A DNA stretch of 64,000 nt from Mucilaginibacter xinganensis (GCF_002257585.1 NZ_CP022743.1:2170001-2234000); one strand, 5' to 3'. Counted from the first letter of the stretch, positions 29,113 through 40,014 are shown. The notes: generated by a model from the letters alone, not told the origin. Translations and numbers: made by a program.

Positions 29113-29733
29113 CTACTTTTTTATAAAATCTGAACCGAAAATTTTATCCCAAAGCGGTGAGCTTACACCATATCCTTTGGCAGGGTCCTGGTAGTGGTGC
29201 AGCATGTGGTGTTGCTTTATTTTTTTCCAGATATTACCTTTAAAATTAAAGTGATGTATAGCATAATGCGATATATCATAAAAAAGGTAACCTAGTATAA
29301 ATGCCGGAAAAAAACCAAAAACATAGTTAACCGGTAAAATAGCATTAAATAAAAAGTAAAAGCCTGTTGCCAGCGGGATACTCATTGACGGAGGTAACAC
29401 CAGGCGTTTTGCGTCGCTGGGATAGTCGTGATGTACGCCGTGAAAAATAAAATGCATTCTTTGCGCCCACGGTTTGTCTGCAGGCTCATAATGAAATACA
29501 AAGCGGTGCATTATATATTCAACCAGTGTCCATATAATTAAACCGGAAACAAATAATTCAATAAAAAGAAGCAAGCCTAAACCCGTTTGCGTGTATTTGT
29601 AAATACAAAAAGCAACAACGGGTATAAAAATATACAACGGCACGGTATAGTGAACTTTAGATAATTTCTCTAAAAGGTCACTTTTAAACATTCTCACAGA
29701 TTCCTGTGAATTGGAAACAAATTTCTTTTTCAT
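29113..29733 (-). CDS. Fatty-acid hydroxylase family membrane protein
   Basis: A 206-residue di-iron hydroxylase of the sterol desaturase/fatty acid hydroxylase superfamily. The His boxes are clear: HRFVFHYEP, HFIFHGVHHDYP, HYAIHHFNF and HHMLHHYQDP. Hydrophobic helices lie between them. The spacing and the FHGVHHDYP box resemble FA2H-type enzymes, which 2-hydroxylate the N-acyl chain of ceramides. This fits its place in the sphingolipid operon between the PAP2 and CDP-alcohol genes. It would act at the inner membrane and need an electron donor not encoded here. Confidence 0.85.
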   Translation of the reverse strand: MKKKFVSNSQESVRMFKSDLLEKLSKVHYTVPLYIFIPVVAFCIYKYTQTGLGLLLFIELFVSGLIIWTLVEYIMHRFVFHYEPADKPWAQRMHFIFHGVHHDYPSDAKRLVLPPSMSIPLATGFYFLFNAILPVNYVFGFFPAFILGYLFYDISHYAIHHFNFKGNIWKKIKQHHMLHHYQDPAKGYGVSSPLWDKIFGSDFIKK

Positions 29734-29927
29734 CGTTGCTCAGGGTTTAAAATGTTTTAAAATTTCTCTGCCTGTTATTCTGTTTAGTAATTATTTTGAA
29801 CACCAATTTTAGCAAATTTTGGTGAATTGTAGCCCATTTTATTTAATTGTTACGAAGATATGATATTTTAAGCCTACGCTGTTTATCTATTGCATAATAC
29901 TTCCATCAAACAATCAACGCAGATAGG

Positions 29928-30638
29928 TTATTGTTGTTCCAGCAGCGATTTTTTGGCGTCTATCAATCTTTTAAAAGCGGTAATGTTTGTAAGTATTGCC
30001 ACCGCTGCAATTGGAATGGTAAATATCGACATGGTTTCAAAAATGTGAAATTTAACTCCCGGGATATAAAGCTTGTAATCGCCGCCAATGTACAGGGAAG
30101 TTAAGCCGCAAAGCATTGCACATAAACCAATAGTAACCACGCGCTCAGGCCGCTGCATTAAACCGCCTTTGCATTCAATACCAAGGCCCTCTGCACGTGC
30201 CCTTACATAACTCACCATCATTGACCCTATAAGTGCAATAAATGCAAATATGGAGCTTAAAAAATAATGATGACCAACCAGGTAGTAGCAAATTCCTAAA
30301 AACATAATTAATTCGCTGTAGCGGTCTAATACCGAGTCGTATAGTGCCCCGAAGGTTGATTTCATGTTTCCAAGCCTGGCTACCTGTCCGTCAAGCATGT
30401 CAAACAATCCGGCAAAAAGTATAAGGCCGCCGGCCCATCCCACGTAAGTAAGATCGCCTCGGTTTCCTTCTTCCGCACCAATTATAAATATCACAGCCAC
30501 ACCTACGTTTAGCACAAATCCAATTGATGTAACGGCATTAGGCGTAAGACCAAGTTTTATAAAAACTTTCACAACAGGATCTATAACCTTATAGATGCCC
30601 AACTGGAGATTAGTACGTACAGATGTTTGCTGTTCCAT
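29928..30638 (-). CDS. CDP-alcohol phosphatidyltransferase, probable phosphatidylinositol-phosphate synthase
   Basis: A 236-residue integral membrane enzyme. It carries the complete CDP-alcohol transferase signature, with spacing DGxxAR-x8-GxxxDxxxD ([19 protein letters not shown] then SVLD, near residue 85). Such enzymes move a phosphatidyl group from CDP-diacylglycerol to an alcohol. Because a myo-inositol-phosphate synthase lies in the same locus, inositol-1-phosphate is the likely acceptor, as in the Bacteroides inositol-lipid cluster. The head-group choice cannot be read from the sequence alone. It lies 17 bases after the DUF5686 gene. Confidence 0.82.
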   Translation of the reverse strand: MEQQTSVRTNLQLGIYKVIDPVVKVFIKLGLTPNAVTSIGFVLNVGVAVIFIIGAEEGNRGDLTYVGWAGGLILFAGLFDMLDGQVARLGNMKSTFGALYDSVLDRYSELIMFLGICYYLVGHHYFLSSIFAFIALIGSMMVSYVRARAEGLGIECKGGLMQRPERVVTIGLCAMLCGLTSLYIGGDYKLYIPGVKFHIFETMSIFTIPIAAVAILTNITAFKRLIDAKKSLLEQQ

Positions 30639-30655
30639 TTTTTATGTCTTTTATT

Positions 30656-33214
30656 TTAAAAATCAAATTTTACCCGCGCCCGGATCCCCATTTTTGAAAC
30701 ATCAGGATGATCTAAATACGTAAATCTTCTAACCAAATCAATCCTCACAAATTTAAATATATTTTCTATGCCAACACTACCTTCTACATAAGGTGTGTTT
30801 CCTAATGCATAGGTTATAGGCTGACCGGTTGCTGATACCGGGAATTGATATAGAGAAGGATGCAGCGCCGGGTTATTCTGGTCAGATAATCCACCGTAAA
30901 TTGCTTTGAATGAGGCAACTTCACGCCATTTTAATTTTTTTAATAAAGGAATTTTATTAAAGAAGAACCCAACAAAATGCTGATCGATATTGATACTGGC
31001 ATAATGATCGCCAACAAATTCCAGGAAGTTCATTAAGTTGTAGGAGTAAATATCGTACGCATATGTCTGGTTGGCCCGGAATATATCCAGCAGGGGATAC
31101 GGAACCTGCCCAAAGGTTTTTGCACCCTCAACTGTAACGTCGGCATAACCTAAATACGAAAGATAAAAACGCTTATCCATCTGCAAATGAAGGTTTTGAT
31201 AGCCATAAGCACTGCCTAAAACATTCTTTAAACCCGCGGTGTAGTCAAGCGAAAATACAGGGTACTTACTTGGTATTGGCGTGCGGTATATTTTGCCCTG
31301 GTAAAACTGCTCCTTAGGGGCATATCTTAAGGATAAACCCACTTCAGTTGTTGTAAGGTCCTTAACCACGTTTGAGGTATTGTCGCCAACTGTATTTAAA
31401 AAGTAAAGGGAACCGGCGGGGGCCTGGGTAAGTCTTTTCAAGCTCAGGTGATAGGAGAAGTGACTTTCAAATTCATGTACATAATCAAAGTTGTAATTCC
31501 TGTCATACAGGTACTTATCATTTTGGCCACGTTTAAACGAAAGTAAGAAGTTGTCTTCCTGTACAAACTGCAGGTTTGCGCCGGGGATATGCGTGTCATA
31601 TTGCGTGCTTACCCTGATGTAATCCTGCGGGAATTTGTAGATAGATTTATTATTAAGCGAGTAGGTTGCACTTAAGAAATATTTAAAACGTTCATCTTTA
31701 AAGCCATAAGCTCCGTATGTTTCAAAGTAATAACGTTTACTCAATTCTGGCGTTGTACGGCCGCCGAGGCGGAGTTTAAAACCTTCAACGGGGTTAAAGC
31801 TATAAAACGTATTTGCAGGGCCTAATTCAAATCCGCCAAAGCCTTTATAGCCGGCTAATACCAATGTGGCGATATCCATGGTACGCCTAAATGAAGGCAT
31901 GTTACGCAGGCTATCTACATTTTTATAAACTTTAGATTCAGCAATGCTAAGCGTATCCAAACGGTTTTGCTCCCAGAATTGCTCGCTTCTATGTTTTACT
32001 TCATCAGACTCTGCAAGTTCCTGGTTTTGGTAAGTAGTATCGGGACGTTGTTTATTCACCTCGTAATTGCCATAAGTAATGGTTCTTATCCCAAATAAGC
32101 CGCCCTTTTTGTTCTTGGTAAAACCAAAGTCAGCAAGCGTAGTACTTTTGCTCAGGTGAAAGCGACCATCAGGATTTTGTTCAAACTCCTGGTTCACTTT
32201 CATTGAATTAACAAAGTTAAGGTTGATATTTTTATTGATATTAAGCTCAACCTTTTCTACTGCATAGTTACCATCAAGTGTGATATAAAGCTTTCCAACA
32301 AAAAGCATATCGGCGGTATTACGCGGGGTAAAACTCAACTCAATAAGCTTGGTGTTTTTAAACGCAACAGTATCTGTTATAAAAAACTTGTAAAACGTAG
32401 GTGATGAGTTAGCAATAGGGCTTAAAAAGTTATTGGTCATCAGGAAGACTGTATTGTCATAAATATCAACCTTATAGTACATGTGCTTAAAATAGGCACC
32501 TAAACCCTCACTATCAACCGATCCGCCAAAATTTACGTTTTTCTCCCCTAAAATAACCGTTTTTTCCTTCTCAGGACTTTTACGGTAGTAGTACTGCGAA
32601 ACTTTTTCATTCAAAAAAATAGGCAACAATGACTTACCCGGTACCGTTGTGCTGTCGCGATTGTTTATAACAAATGCATACTTACGAAAAAACTTTTTAT
32701 CAGCTAAAGTTGGTGAAACATTGCTTAATGAAAACTGCATTTTATCGTACTCTTTATACTCCACATATGGATAGCTTTCGGGGCGGTTCTTTTCTTTGTT
32801 TTCAATAACCTTACGGATCAATTCTACCGCTGGGTTATCTTTATTGCGGTACTTCGGTTTTTTACCTGAAGTAACTACAACCTCGTTCAATTGATTTGCA
32901 ACCGGCACCAGCCGTACATTTATTTCTTGAGTAACACCCTGTTTAACCGGAAGAAAAACGTCTTTATAACCAAGGAACGAAACTTTGATCTGTTTAACAA
33001 CCCCATCAGTGCTGATATTAAATTTACCGTCGTTATTGGTAGGAGCGCCAATTGTGGTGCCCGCAAAGGCTACCGTTACAAAGGGCATGGGCTGTTTGTT
33101 GCTGGCATCAGTAACGGTGCCGCTAACCACCGTGGTTTGCGCAAACAATATTGAAGAAAAAAGCAAGAAGATACCGGATAGTAGTAACCTCTTATATAAG
33201 TATGTATAATTCAT
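30656..33214 (-). CDS. DUF5686 outer-membrane protein with carboxypeptidase-like regulatory domain
   Basis: An 852-residue protein with a signal peptide (LLLSGIFLLFSSILFAQ). A CarboxypepD_reg-like domain (~25-110: VVSGTVTDASNKQPMPFVTV, then INVRLVPVANQLNEVVV) is followed by a long beta-rich region of the DUF5686 type, ending in a C-terminal strand (RVKFDF) typical of outer-membrane barrels. There is no classical TonB plug. It heads the operon with the CDP-alcohol transferase, hydroxylase and PAP2 genes, which hints at a part in outer-membrane lipid handling; that link is an inference from position. Confidence 0.8.
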   Translation of the reverse strand: MNYTYLYKRLLLSGIFLLFSSILFAQTTVVSGTVTDASNKQPMPFVTVAFAGTTIGAPTNNDGKFNISTDGVVKQIKVSFLGYKDVFLPVKQGVTQEINVRLVPVANQLNEVVVTSGKKPKYRNKDNPAVELIRKVIENKEKNRPESYPYVEYKEYDKMQFSLSNVSPTLADKKFFRKYAFVINNRDSTTVPGKSLLPIFLNEKVSQYYYRKSPEKEKTVILGEKNVNFGGSVDSEGLGAYFKHMYYKVDIYDNTVFLMTNNFLSPIANSSPTFYKFFITDTVAFKNTKLIELSFTPRNTADMLFVGKLYITLDGNYAVEKVELNINKNINLNFVNSMKVNQEFEQNPDGRFHLSKSTTLADFGFTKNKKGGLFGIRTITYGNYEVNKQRPDTTYQNQELAESDEVKHRSEQFWEQNRLDTLSIAESKVYKNVDSLRNMPSFRRTMDIATLVLAGYKGFGGFELGPANTFYSFNPVEGFKLRLGGRTTPELSKRYYFETYGAYGFKDERFKYFLSATYSLNNKSIYKFPQDYIRVSTQYDTHIPGANLQFVQEDNFLLSFKRGQNDKYLYDRNYNFDYVHEFESHFSYHLSLKRLTQAPAGSLYFLNTVGDNTSNVVKDLTTTEVGLSLRYAPKEQFYQGKIYRTPIPSKYPVFSLDYTAGLKNVLGSAYGYQNLHLQMDKRFYLSYLGYADVTVEGAKTFGQVPYPLLDIFRANQTYAYDIYSYNLMNFLEFVGDHYASINIDQHFVGFFFNKIPLLKKLKWREVASFKAIYGGLSDQNNPALHPSLYQFPVSATGQPITYALGNTPYVEGSVGIENIFKFVRIDLVRRFTYLDHPDVSKMGIRARVKFDF

Positions 33215-33618
33215 GTAGTTTCAACCATTATTCCAATACGAATTTTATAGACATACGAGATCGTAAGGTATATAATATGTATCTGTGGAAATTATTTTTA
33301 ACAATATTTAACCAGTTTCGCTTAACAATAAATACTCCACTCTAAAATAAATCCGCTTCAGGGTAGTATATTATTAATTATTTATTAAGTGCCAAAGGTA
33401 AAAAAAAACCTTACAGACTATTGTGGTCAAAAAGTCAAATATGATTTGCTGTTAGCGCGAGTTTTGAAACTTTACAATTGCATTATTATAAATAAACGCT
33501 AAAACGGCTAAAATGGCAGAGTAGTATGGCGCCGATTGTATAATTGTTATTACAAAAAAAGGCTGTAATGGTAAAGCATCAGCTTTTCCATTACAGCCCG
33601 TTCTATTTTTCTTAATTG
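33215..33618. other. Intergenic region between the two lipid operons
   Basis: No gene seen. The part near 33554-33598 is a strong terminator for the upstream inositol-phosphate synthase operon. The rest, AT-rich, must hold the promoter of the DUF5686 operon; I could not place a convincing TAnnTTTG box. Confidence 0.5.
33554..33598 (-). terminator. Rho-independent terminator of the sphingolipid/inositol operon
   Basis: On the - strand a perfect 11-bp stem GGCTGTAATGG / CCATTACAGCC encloses a second small stem (AAAGC/GCTTT) and is followed directly by seven T residues. It lies 20 bases after the stop of the inositol-phosphate synthase gene. Confidence 0.88.
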
Positions 33619-34941
33619 TTATAATACATCAACCAGTTCCTGGTAATAGTCAAGGCCCAGGTGGGTAATTAAATCTTCGCCCATTAAGTGGCGCAGGGTG
33701 TTTTGTAATTTAATCAACTGTTTGAAAATATCGTTTTCCGGAGGTAAACCTTCAGCAGTTTGTGGTGACTTAAGGTAGAATGACAACCATTCCTGGATGC
33801 CGCTCATTCCTGATCTTTTAGCAAGGTCGCTAAACAAAGCAAGATCCAAAGCAATAGGAGCAGCTAAAATAGAGTCGCGGCAAAGGAAATTGATCTTAAT
33901 TTGCATTTTATAACCTAACCAGCCAAAAATATCGATGTTGTCCCAGCTTTCTTTGTTATCACCATGTGGCGGATAATAGTCAATACGGATTTTGTGGTAA
34001 AGATCGCCGTAAAGTTCAGGATTATCTTCAGGCCTTAAAATGTCTTCCAATACACCAAGTTTTGAAACTTCTTTGGTTTTAAAGTTATCGGGGTCATCCA
34101 ATACTAAACCATCGCGATTTCCTAAAATATTGGTTGAGAACCAACCCCTAACGCCTAATGAACGTGCAGCCAATCCTGGTGCCAGGATAGTTTTCATTAA
34201 AGTTTGGCCCGTTTTAAAATCCTTACCGGCAATTGGGGTTTCAGTCAATTTAGCCAACTCTATCATGGCAGGGATATCAACGGTTAAATTTGGAGCACCA
34301 TTTGCAAATGGAATACCCATTTTTAAAGCTGCGTAGGCGTAAATCATGCTGGGCGAAATGCGCTTATCATCATCAAGCAAAGCCTGCTCAAATTTAGCCA
34401 GTGTTTGGTGGATTTCTGTTGCCTCGTAATATATTTCGGTTGATCCGCACCAGATCAACACGATCCTGTCACAACCATTTTTTTCTTTAAAGGTTGTGAT
34501 GTCATTCATCACCTCCTGGGCCATTTCATAACGGGTACCGGTTTTAACGTGCGTGCCTATAAGGTTTTTTGCATAGTTTTTGTCAAATGCAGCCTTCATG
34601 GGTACCACAACTTCCAACTCAGCTTTTACAGCGTTCAATAACTCCGCTTCAAGAACTTTAGCTTTTGTAGCAGCTTCGAAAACATTATCTGAATATACAT
34701 CCCATCCGCCAAATACTATATCGTCCAATTTTGCTAACGGAACAAAGTCTTTTACTTTCGGGTACCTGTTTTCTGTTCTTTTTCCCAGTCTAATGCTGCC
34801 CATTTGGGTTAAAGACCCAATAGGTTGCGATATCCCTTTCTTAACGGCCTCAACGCCGGCAATCATTGTAGTGGCAACGGCTCCCAAACCCGGAATTAAA
34901 ATACCTAATTTGCCATTAGCTGGCTTAATATTAGTTTTCAT
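33619..34941 (-). CDS. myo-inositol-1-phosphate synthase
   Basis: A 440-residue NAD-dependent enzyme that turns glucose-6-phosphate into myo-inositol-1-phosphate. The N-terminal dinucleotide-binding stretch (LGILIPGLGAVATTMIAG) and the family-specific active-site region (DNIDIFGWLGYKMQIKINFL, then CRDSILAAPIALDLALF) are visible. Its length fits bacterial family members. It is the last gene before a strong terminator and lies 26 bases after the epimerase gene, so it is co-transcribed with ceramide genes. It would supply the inositol head group for the CDP-alcohol transferase and PAP2 proteins encoded next door. Confidence 0.92.
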   Translation of the reverse strand: MKTNIKPANGKLGILIPGLGAVATTMIAGVEAVKKGISQPIGSLTQMGSIRLGKRTENRYPKVKDFVPLAKLDDIVFGGWDVYSDNVFEAATKAKVLEAELLNAVKAELEVVVPMKAAFDKNYAKNLIGTHVKTGTRYEMAQEVMNDITTFKEKNGCDRIVLIWCGSTEIYYEATEIHQTLAKFEQALLDDDKRISPSMIYAYAALKMGIPFANGAPNLTVDIPAMIELAKLTETPIAGKDFKTGQTLMKTILAPGLAARSLGVRGWFSTNILGNRDGLVLDDPDNFKTKEVSKLGVLEDILRPEDNPELYGDLYHKIRIDYYPPHGDNKESWDNIDIFGWLGYKMQIKINFLCRDSILAAPIALDLALFSDLAKRSGMSGIQEWLSFYLKSPQTAEGLPPENDIFKQLIKLQNTLRHLMGEDLITHLGLDYYQELVDVL

Positions 34942-34967
34942 ATTTATTTATTAATAGTGTGTGCAAT

Positions 34968-35954
34968 TTATAGCCATTTATTGGCTTTATACCATTTCAG
35001 CGTTTCTGTTACACCTGATCTTAAATCATGCAGGGGAGAAAATTCAAGATCGGCCTTAGCCGGTGAGATATCGCAGTTCCAGTTAACAGCCATAAGCTCG
35101 TTTAGCTTCTCAACATTCAATACAGATGCTTTATTGCTCAAAGAACAAACTTTTTCAGATATGTTAGCAATTAATTTTACAAAGATTACAGGCAAATGAA
35201 ACTTAAGGGTTTTTAAATTTAACACATCCTTTGTAATATTACCTAACGCATACCGGTCATAAACATTACCGTCACTAAGCATATAAGTTTTTCTATCGCC
35301 TTTACTCAACGCTTTTATTGCCGCTTTAGCCAGGTCTTCAACATAAATCAAGCTTAAATTTTGCTCCATATTGCCGATATATGGCTCCAGGTGATTGCAT
35401 ACCTGTTTAAAAAAAATAAAGATATCACGATCACGTGGTCCATAAACGCCGGTGGGCCGTAATATGGTATAATTTAAAGCGGGCAAACTTTTTAATTTTT
35501 CTTCGGCAAGTAATTTACTCCTGCCGTAAGCCGTAACCGGGTTGGGTATGGTTGCGCTGGTTAAAATGCCATTTATGGTATTTAAAGGGCCAACAGCAGC
35601 AAGACTGCCTACAAGTACAAATTTCTTTAAACTGACATTACTTTCAACAGCAGCCAGGGCCAGGTTATAAGTGTAACCTGCGTTTATATCGTCGTATTCT
35701 TTTGACGAACGGGCTTTTGTAACCCCCGCTGCATGAATGATATAATCGTATTTATTTTCATTTATATTGTCCTTTAAGGCCTGCAAACTGGTGAAATCAG
35801 GATAGGTATATTTTATATCCAAGCCTTTTAAATGATCAATTTTGCTGCTTTTTCTAACCGCCGCAAAAACTTCAAGGTTATTAGCCAGGGCTTCTTCAAT
35901 AAGGTGAAATCCAACAAAACCACTTGCTCCGGTTATTAAAACCCGCTCCTTCAT
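34968..35954 (-). CDS. NAD(P)-dependent epimerase/dehydratase family protein, probable ceramide reductase
   Basis: A 328-residue extended short-chain dehydrogenase. The Rossmann motif is TGASGFVGFHLIEEA at the N-terminus; the catalytic Tyr-x-x-x-Lys is seen in YGRSK near residue 143, with the upstream Ser region LVGSLAAVG. In the bacterial sphingolipid pathway worked out in Caulobacter, CerR, a protein of this superfamily, reduces the 3-keto group of 3-oxo-ceramide. Its 4-base overlap with the GNAT gene and the nearby serine palmitoyltransferase support that role here. The substrate is inferred from context. Confidence 0.82.
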   Translation of the reverse strand: MKERVLITGASGFVGFHLIEEALANNLEVFAAVRKSSKIDHLKGLDIKYTYPDFTSLQALKDNINENKYDYIIHAAGVTKARSSKEYDDINAGYTYNLALAAVESNVSLKKFVLVGSLAAVGPLNTINGILTSATIPNPVTAYGRSKLLAEEKLKSLPALNYTILRPTGVYGPRDRDIFIFFKQVCNHLEPYIGNMEQNLSLIYVEDLAKAAIKALSKGDRKTYMLSDGNVYDRYALGNITKDVLNLKTLKFHLPVIFVKLIANISEKVCSLSNKASVLNVEKLNELMAVNWNCDISPAKADLEFSPLHDLRSGVTETLKWYKANKWL

Positions 35955-37069
35955 ATATCTTTTTCGTAGATGCGGTAAGTTTTATAAGGATCCCCTTTAA
36001 TGGCAATTATAGCTTCGTTAATAAGCACATTGTTTTCCAATGTCCAGCCGGCTTCAGCATGCTGAAGGCCTTTTCTTTTATACTCTCTTATTATTGAACC
36101 GTATAAACAAGCTTCAATTCCCATCTTTCTATACCCATCTATAACGCCCAATGCGTAAATGCGGATACTCTTAATTTTTTTTCTGTTCAGCAACAGCTTA
36201 AAAATGCCGGTTGGAAGTAAACGGCCTCTTTTTATTTTTTGAAAAATCTCGTTATAATTGGGTAACGCCAAACCAAAGCCTACAATTTTATCGTTTTGTT
36301 CAGCAACGTAAACAAAATCCTCGTCAAGAATCAGTTTCAGATCTTTAGCCAGGTAATCAAATTCTTCGTCGGTGAAGGGTACAAACCCGCTGTTTTGATC
36401 CCAGGCAGAATTGTAAACCTGGCGCACTTTTGCAACTTCCGATTTGAAATTCTTAAGGTCAACTTTACGGATAACAATGTTGTTGCGTTTCAGTCTTTCC
36501 TGTAAAGCTGTTAATAGTCTTACCGATTTATCGTCATACCCGTCGCCGTCCCAGTGCCAGGCAATCAGGTCAATCTGCTTTTCGAAATTTGCATTTTCAA
36601 TCAGATCAATGTAGTAAGGATAATTGTAGGTCATCATCAATACCGGCGGGCTGTCAAATCCTTTAATAAGCAGTCCGCAAGCTTCGTTTGTTGAAAAATT
36701 AACCGGACCAACAAACTTTTTGGTGATGCCTTTTTCCTTAAGCCATTTTGCGGCGGTTTGAAAAAGCAGGTCGGCTGTTTCCTGGTCATTTATGCAATCA
36801 AAAAAGCCCCAGAAACCATCATTGCTATGATTGTGCTCATTGTGGCTGTTGTTTAAAATGGCGGCAATCCTACCCACAATTTTATCACCGTCGTAAGCCA
36901 AAAAAGCCTGGAGCGAATTATGTTTGTGAAAAGGATGTATGGTTAATAAGTCGCGCTGGGCAATAAATAACTCCGGTACATAGTTGGGGTCGTTCTTGTA
37001 AAGGTCGTGCGGAAAATCAATAAATGCTCCAAGTTCTTTTTTAGAATTAACCGGTACTATTTTCTTCAT
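35951..37069 (-). CDS. GNAT-superfamily acyltransferase, candidate bacterial ceramide synthase
   Basis: A 372-residue protein with a C-terminal GNAT-like fold (IVGFGLALPNYNEI, then IRIYALGVIDGYRKMGIEA and TLENNVLINEAI). It belongs to a conserved group of N-acetyltransferase-like proteins of this length that sit beside spt genes. In Caulobacter the equivalent (bCerS) attaches the acyl chain to 3-ketosphinganine. Residues 105-170 (KFVGPVNFSTNEACGLLIKG, MTYNYPYYIDLIENANFEK) are typical of the group. It overlaps the reductase gene by 4 bases. The role is inferred from family and neighbours. Confidence 0.8.
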   Translation of the reverse strand: MKKIVPVNSKKELGAFIDFPHDLYKNDPNYVPELFIAQRDLLTIHPFHKHNSLQAFLAYDGDKIVGRIAAILNNSHNEHNHSNDGFWGFFDCINDQETADLLFQTAAKWLKEKGITKKFVGPVNFSTNEACGLLIKGFDSPPVLMMTYNYPYYIDLIENANFEKQIDLIAWHWDGDGYDDKSVRLLTALQERLKRNNIVIRKVDLKNFKSEVAKVRQVYNSAWDQNSGFVPFTDEEFDYLAKDLKLILDEDFVYVAEQNDKIVGFGLALPNYNEIFQKIKRGRLLPTGIFKLLLNRKKIKSIRIYALGVIDGYRKMGIEACLYGSIIREYKRKGLQHAEAGWTLENNVLINEAIIAIKGDPYKTYRIYEKDI

Positions 37070-37100
37070 CAGTGATTTCAGTAATATAGTTTACTTTAAA

Positions 37101-37151
37101 CGCAATAAGCATCGCAGATAAATTAATATCTGCGATGCTTGTTTTATTGCG
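37101..37151. terminator. Strong hairpin between spt and the ceramide synthase gene
   Basis: A perfect 14-bp stem AAGCATCGCAGATA / TATCTGCGATGCTT (37107-37120 and 37127-37140) with a 6-base loop, with outer arms CGCAATA / TATTGCG adding to it. It lies after the spt stop on the - strand. No long T-tract follows on that strand, so it may be an attenuating terminator, a processing site, or an mRNA stabiliser. Confidence 0.6.
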
Positions 37152-37184
37152 CTAAGTTATTGTTATAATCGGCTTAAGCCGGGT

Positions 37185-38390
<1,206 letters not shown>

Positions 38391-38414
38391 CTAATAACCC
38401 GGCTAAATTTTTGT

Positions 38415-38444
38415 CAAAAATACCATGAATTAGGTTATAACCTA
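38415..38444 (-). promoter_or_regulatory. spt promoter: -7 box and 14-bp palindrome
   Basis: On the - strand TATTTTTG (38415-38422) fits the TAnnTTTG -7 box. Eight bases upstream lies the perfect palindrome TAGGTTATAACCTA (38431-38444), where a regulator would cover the -33 region. No second copy was noticed in the window. Confidence 0.5.
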
Positions 38445-38745
38445 TATTTGGCATGTAATTTTTTTATAATAGTTTAAAAGCGAAATTGTTTCTAATCGGC
38501 AAATTAATTAATTTTTTTAATTATTTGGTGATACAATTTTTCATTTTTTCATAAAAAGACTAAAAATACCCTTCATTCTAGTCTTTGCGACATTGTTTCG
38601 TAATAAATTTTTGACCATGCTCTAAAAGTACTCCCTATTTTTCACGGGGGCGATAATTTTTAGACAAGGGTTGGCAGCTTTTTTTTATACACATTGAAAA
38701 TTGGAGAATTGACCATCAGCAAACAAAGATAAATAACTATATAAA

Positions 38746-38760
38746 CTATAGAATTTATAG
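38746..38760. promoter_or_regulatory. CTATAG-type operator A (TlpA-like gene)
   Basis: CTATAGAATTTATAG; on the - strand it reads AATTCTATAG, the core shared with sites at 40119, 48849, 55197 and 59545. It ends 8 bases before the -7 box TATATTTG at 38769-38776, a position suited to repression. The binder is probably the Rrf2 protein encoded at 42731-43171 (inference). Confidence 0.6.
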
Positions 38761-38768
38761 ACTATTAT

Positions 38769-38776
38769 TATATTTG
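38769..38776 (+). promoter_or_regulatory. -7 box of the TlpA-like gene
   Basis: TATATTTG matches TAnnTTTG; it lies 17 bases before the ATG at 38794, giving a very short leader. Confidence 0.55.
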
Positions 38777-38793
38777 CTTTAAAAAGCAAATAT

Positions 38794-40014
38794 ATGAACC
38801 ACTTTTCCATACTCCGATACGCTTTACTATCAGGTATTATCACCATAAATGTAACCCTGGTTTCTGCTCAATCTTTTATTACTGAAGGTAAGTGGCGTGG
38901 TGTTTTCCACCAACCCAACGGAACGGATGTACCATTTAATTTTGAAGTTCATGGTAAATCAGCAGCCGCTGCAAAAATTTATTTACTCAACGGCGAAGAA
39001 CGTTTTGAAACAGGCCAGCCTGTTCAGAAAGCAGATTCTCTGTTTATTCCCTTTGATCAGTTTGATACAGAACTGGCGTTTAAAGCAGGGGATAAGCAAC
39101 TAAGCGGTTTTTTTAGAAAAAAAGACCATACGGGCAGAACGATCCCTGTGGATGCCACTTTTGGCCAATTATACCGTTTTGACGAAAAAGGAGAAAAACC
39201 AGCGGGAGACATCTCTGGAAAATACGATTTTACCTTCAAGTCTGAAAATGGAAAGGAAGATAAAGCAGTGGGCCTTTTTAACCAGAAAGGGAATAAACTT
39301 TATGCAACGTTTATGAGAGTAACCGGCGACTCGAGGTTTTTGGAGGGCGTAGTTACCGGCAACCAGTTTTTTCTGTCGGCATTTATTGGCGGCGGTGTAG
39401 CTTATCATACCGGGACTTTTGATAATACCGGGCAGTTAACCGGTAAGAATTTTACAGGGGTAAAAAATCCGGAAGCAGCTTTGCCCGATCCTTATGCGCT
39501 TACTTATTTAAAGGAAGGTTATAAAACGTTCGATTTTTCTTTGCCCGGCGTTGATGGTGAAAAGGTATCCCTGAAAGATGACAAGTATAAAAACAAAGTC
39601 GTTATTGTAACTATCGGCGGCACGTGGTGCCCCAATTGTATGGACGAAGCCGGATTTATGGCCCCCTGGTACAAAAAGAACAAAAACCGCGGCGTAGAGG
39701 TGATAGGTGTACAATTTGAACGGAAAGCCGACCCTGCTTATGTAAAAAATGCGATGGAGAATTTTAAAAAGCGTTTCGGTATTGAATATACAGAGGTGTT
39801 TGGCGGCCTGGCAGATAAGAAGGCGGTAGCCGAGTCTTTTCCGGCTTTAAATACATTTTTGTCTTTCCCGACCATCTTATTCATTGATAAAAAAGGTAAT
39901 GTGGATAAGATTTACACCGGCTTTACCGGCCCCGCAACCGGGCAATATTACACAACGTTTATCAAGGAATTTAACGGAGAAGTGGACAAACTGCTCGGGC
40001 AGCCGGCGAGTTAA
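38794..40014 (+). CDS. Secreted TlpA/thioredoxin-like protein
   Basis: A 406-residue protein with a signal peptide (ALLSGIITINVTLVSAQ). The first ~240 residues are a beta-rich domain of unknown function (residues such as GKWRGVFHQPNGTDVPFNF). Residues ~245-400 form a TlpA-type thioredoxin fold with the redox pair in TWCPNCMDEAGF near residue 277 and cis-Pro region SFPTILFIDKKG. It would work in the periplasm in thiol-disulfide exchange. It is transcribed alone toward metN, and its promoter carries the CTATAG-type operator, which places it in the proposed sulfur regulon. Confidence 0.82.
   Translation: MNHFSILRYALLSGIITINVTLVSAQSFITEGKWRGVFHQPNGTDVPFNFEVHGKSAAAAKIYLLNGEERFETGQPVQKADSLFIPFDQFDTELAFKAGDKQLSGFFRKKDHTGRTIPVDATFGQLYRFDEKGEKPAGDISGKYDFTFKSENGKEDKAVGLFNQKGNKLYATFMRVTGDSRFLEGVVTGNQFFLSAFIGGGVAYHTGTFDNTGQLTGKNFTGVKNPEAALPDPYALTYLKEGYKTFDFSLPGVDGEKVSLKDDKYKNKVVIVTIGGTWCPNCMDEAGFMAPWYKKNKNRGVEVIGVQFERKADPAYVKNAMENFKKRFGIEYTEVFGGLADKKAVAESFPALNTFLSFPTILFIDKKGNVDKIYTGFTGPATGQYYTTFIKEFNGEVDKLLGQPAS

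Larger units (their letters stand above)
38391..38793. other. Divergent intergenic region between spt and the TlpA-like gene
   Basis: No gene seen. It holds the spt promoter with a palindrome on one side and the CTATAG-type operator with a -7 box on the other; the AT-rich middle (about 38450-38730) shows nothing I can name. Confidence 0.5.
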
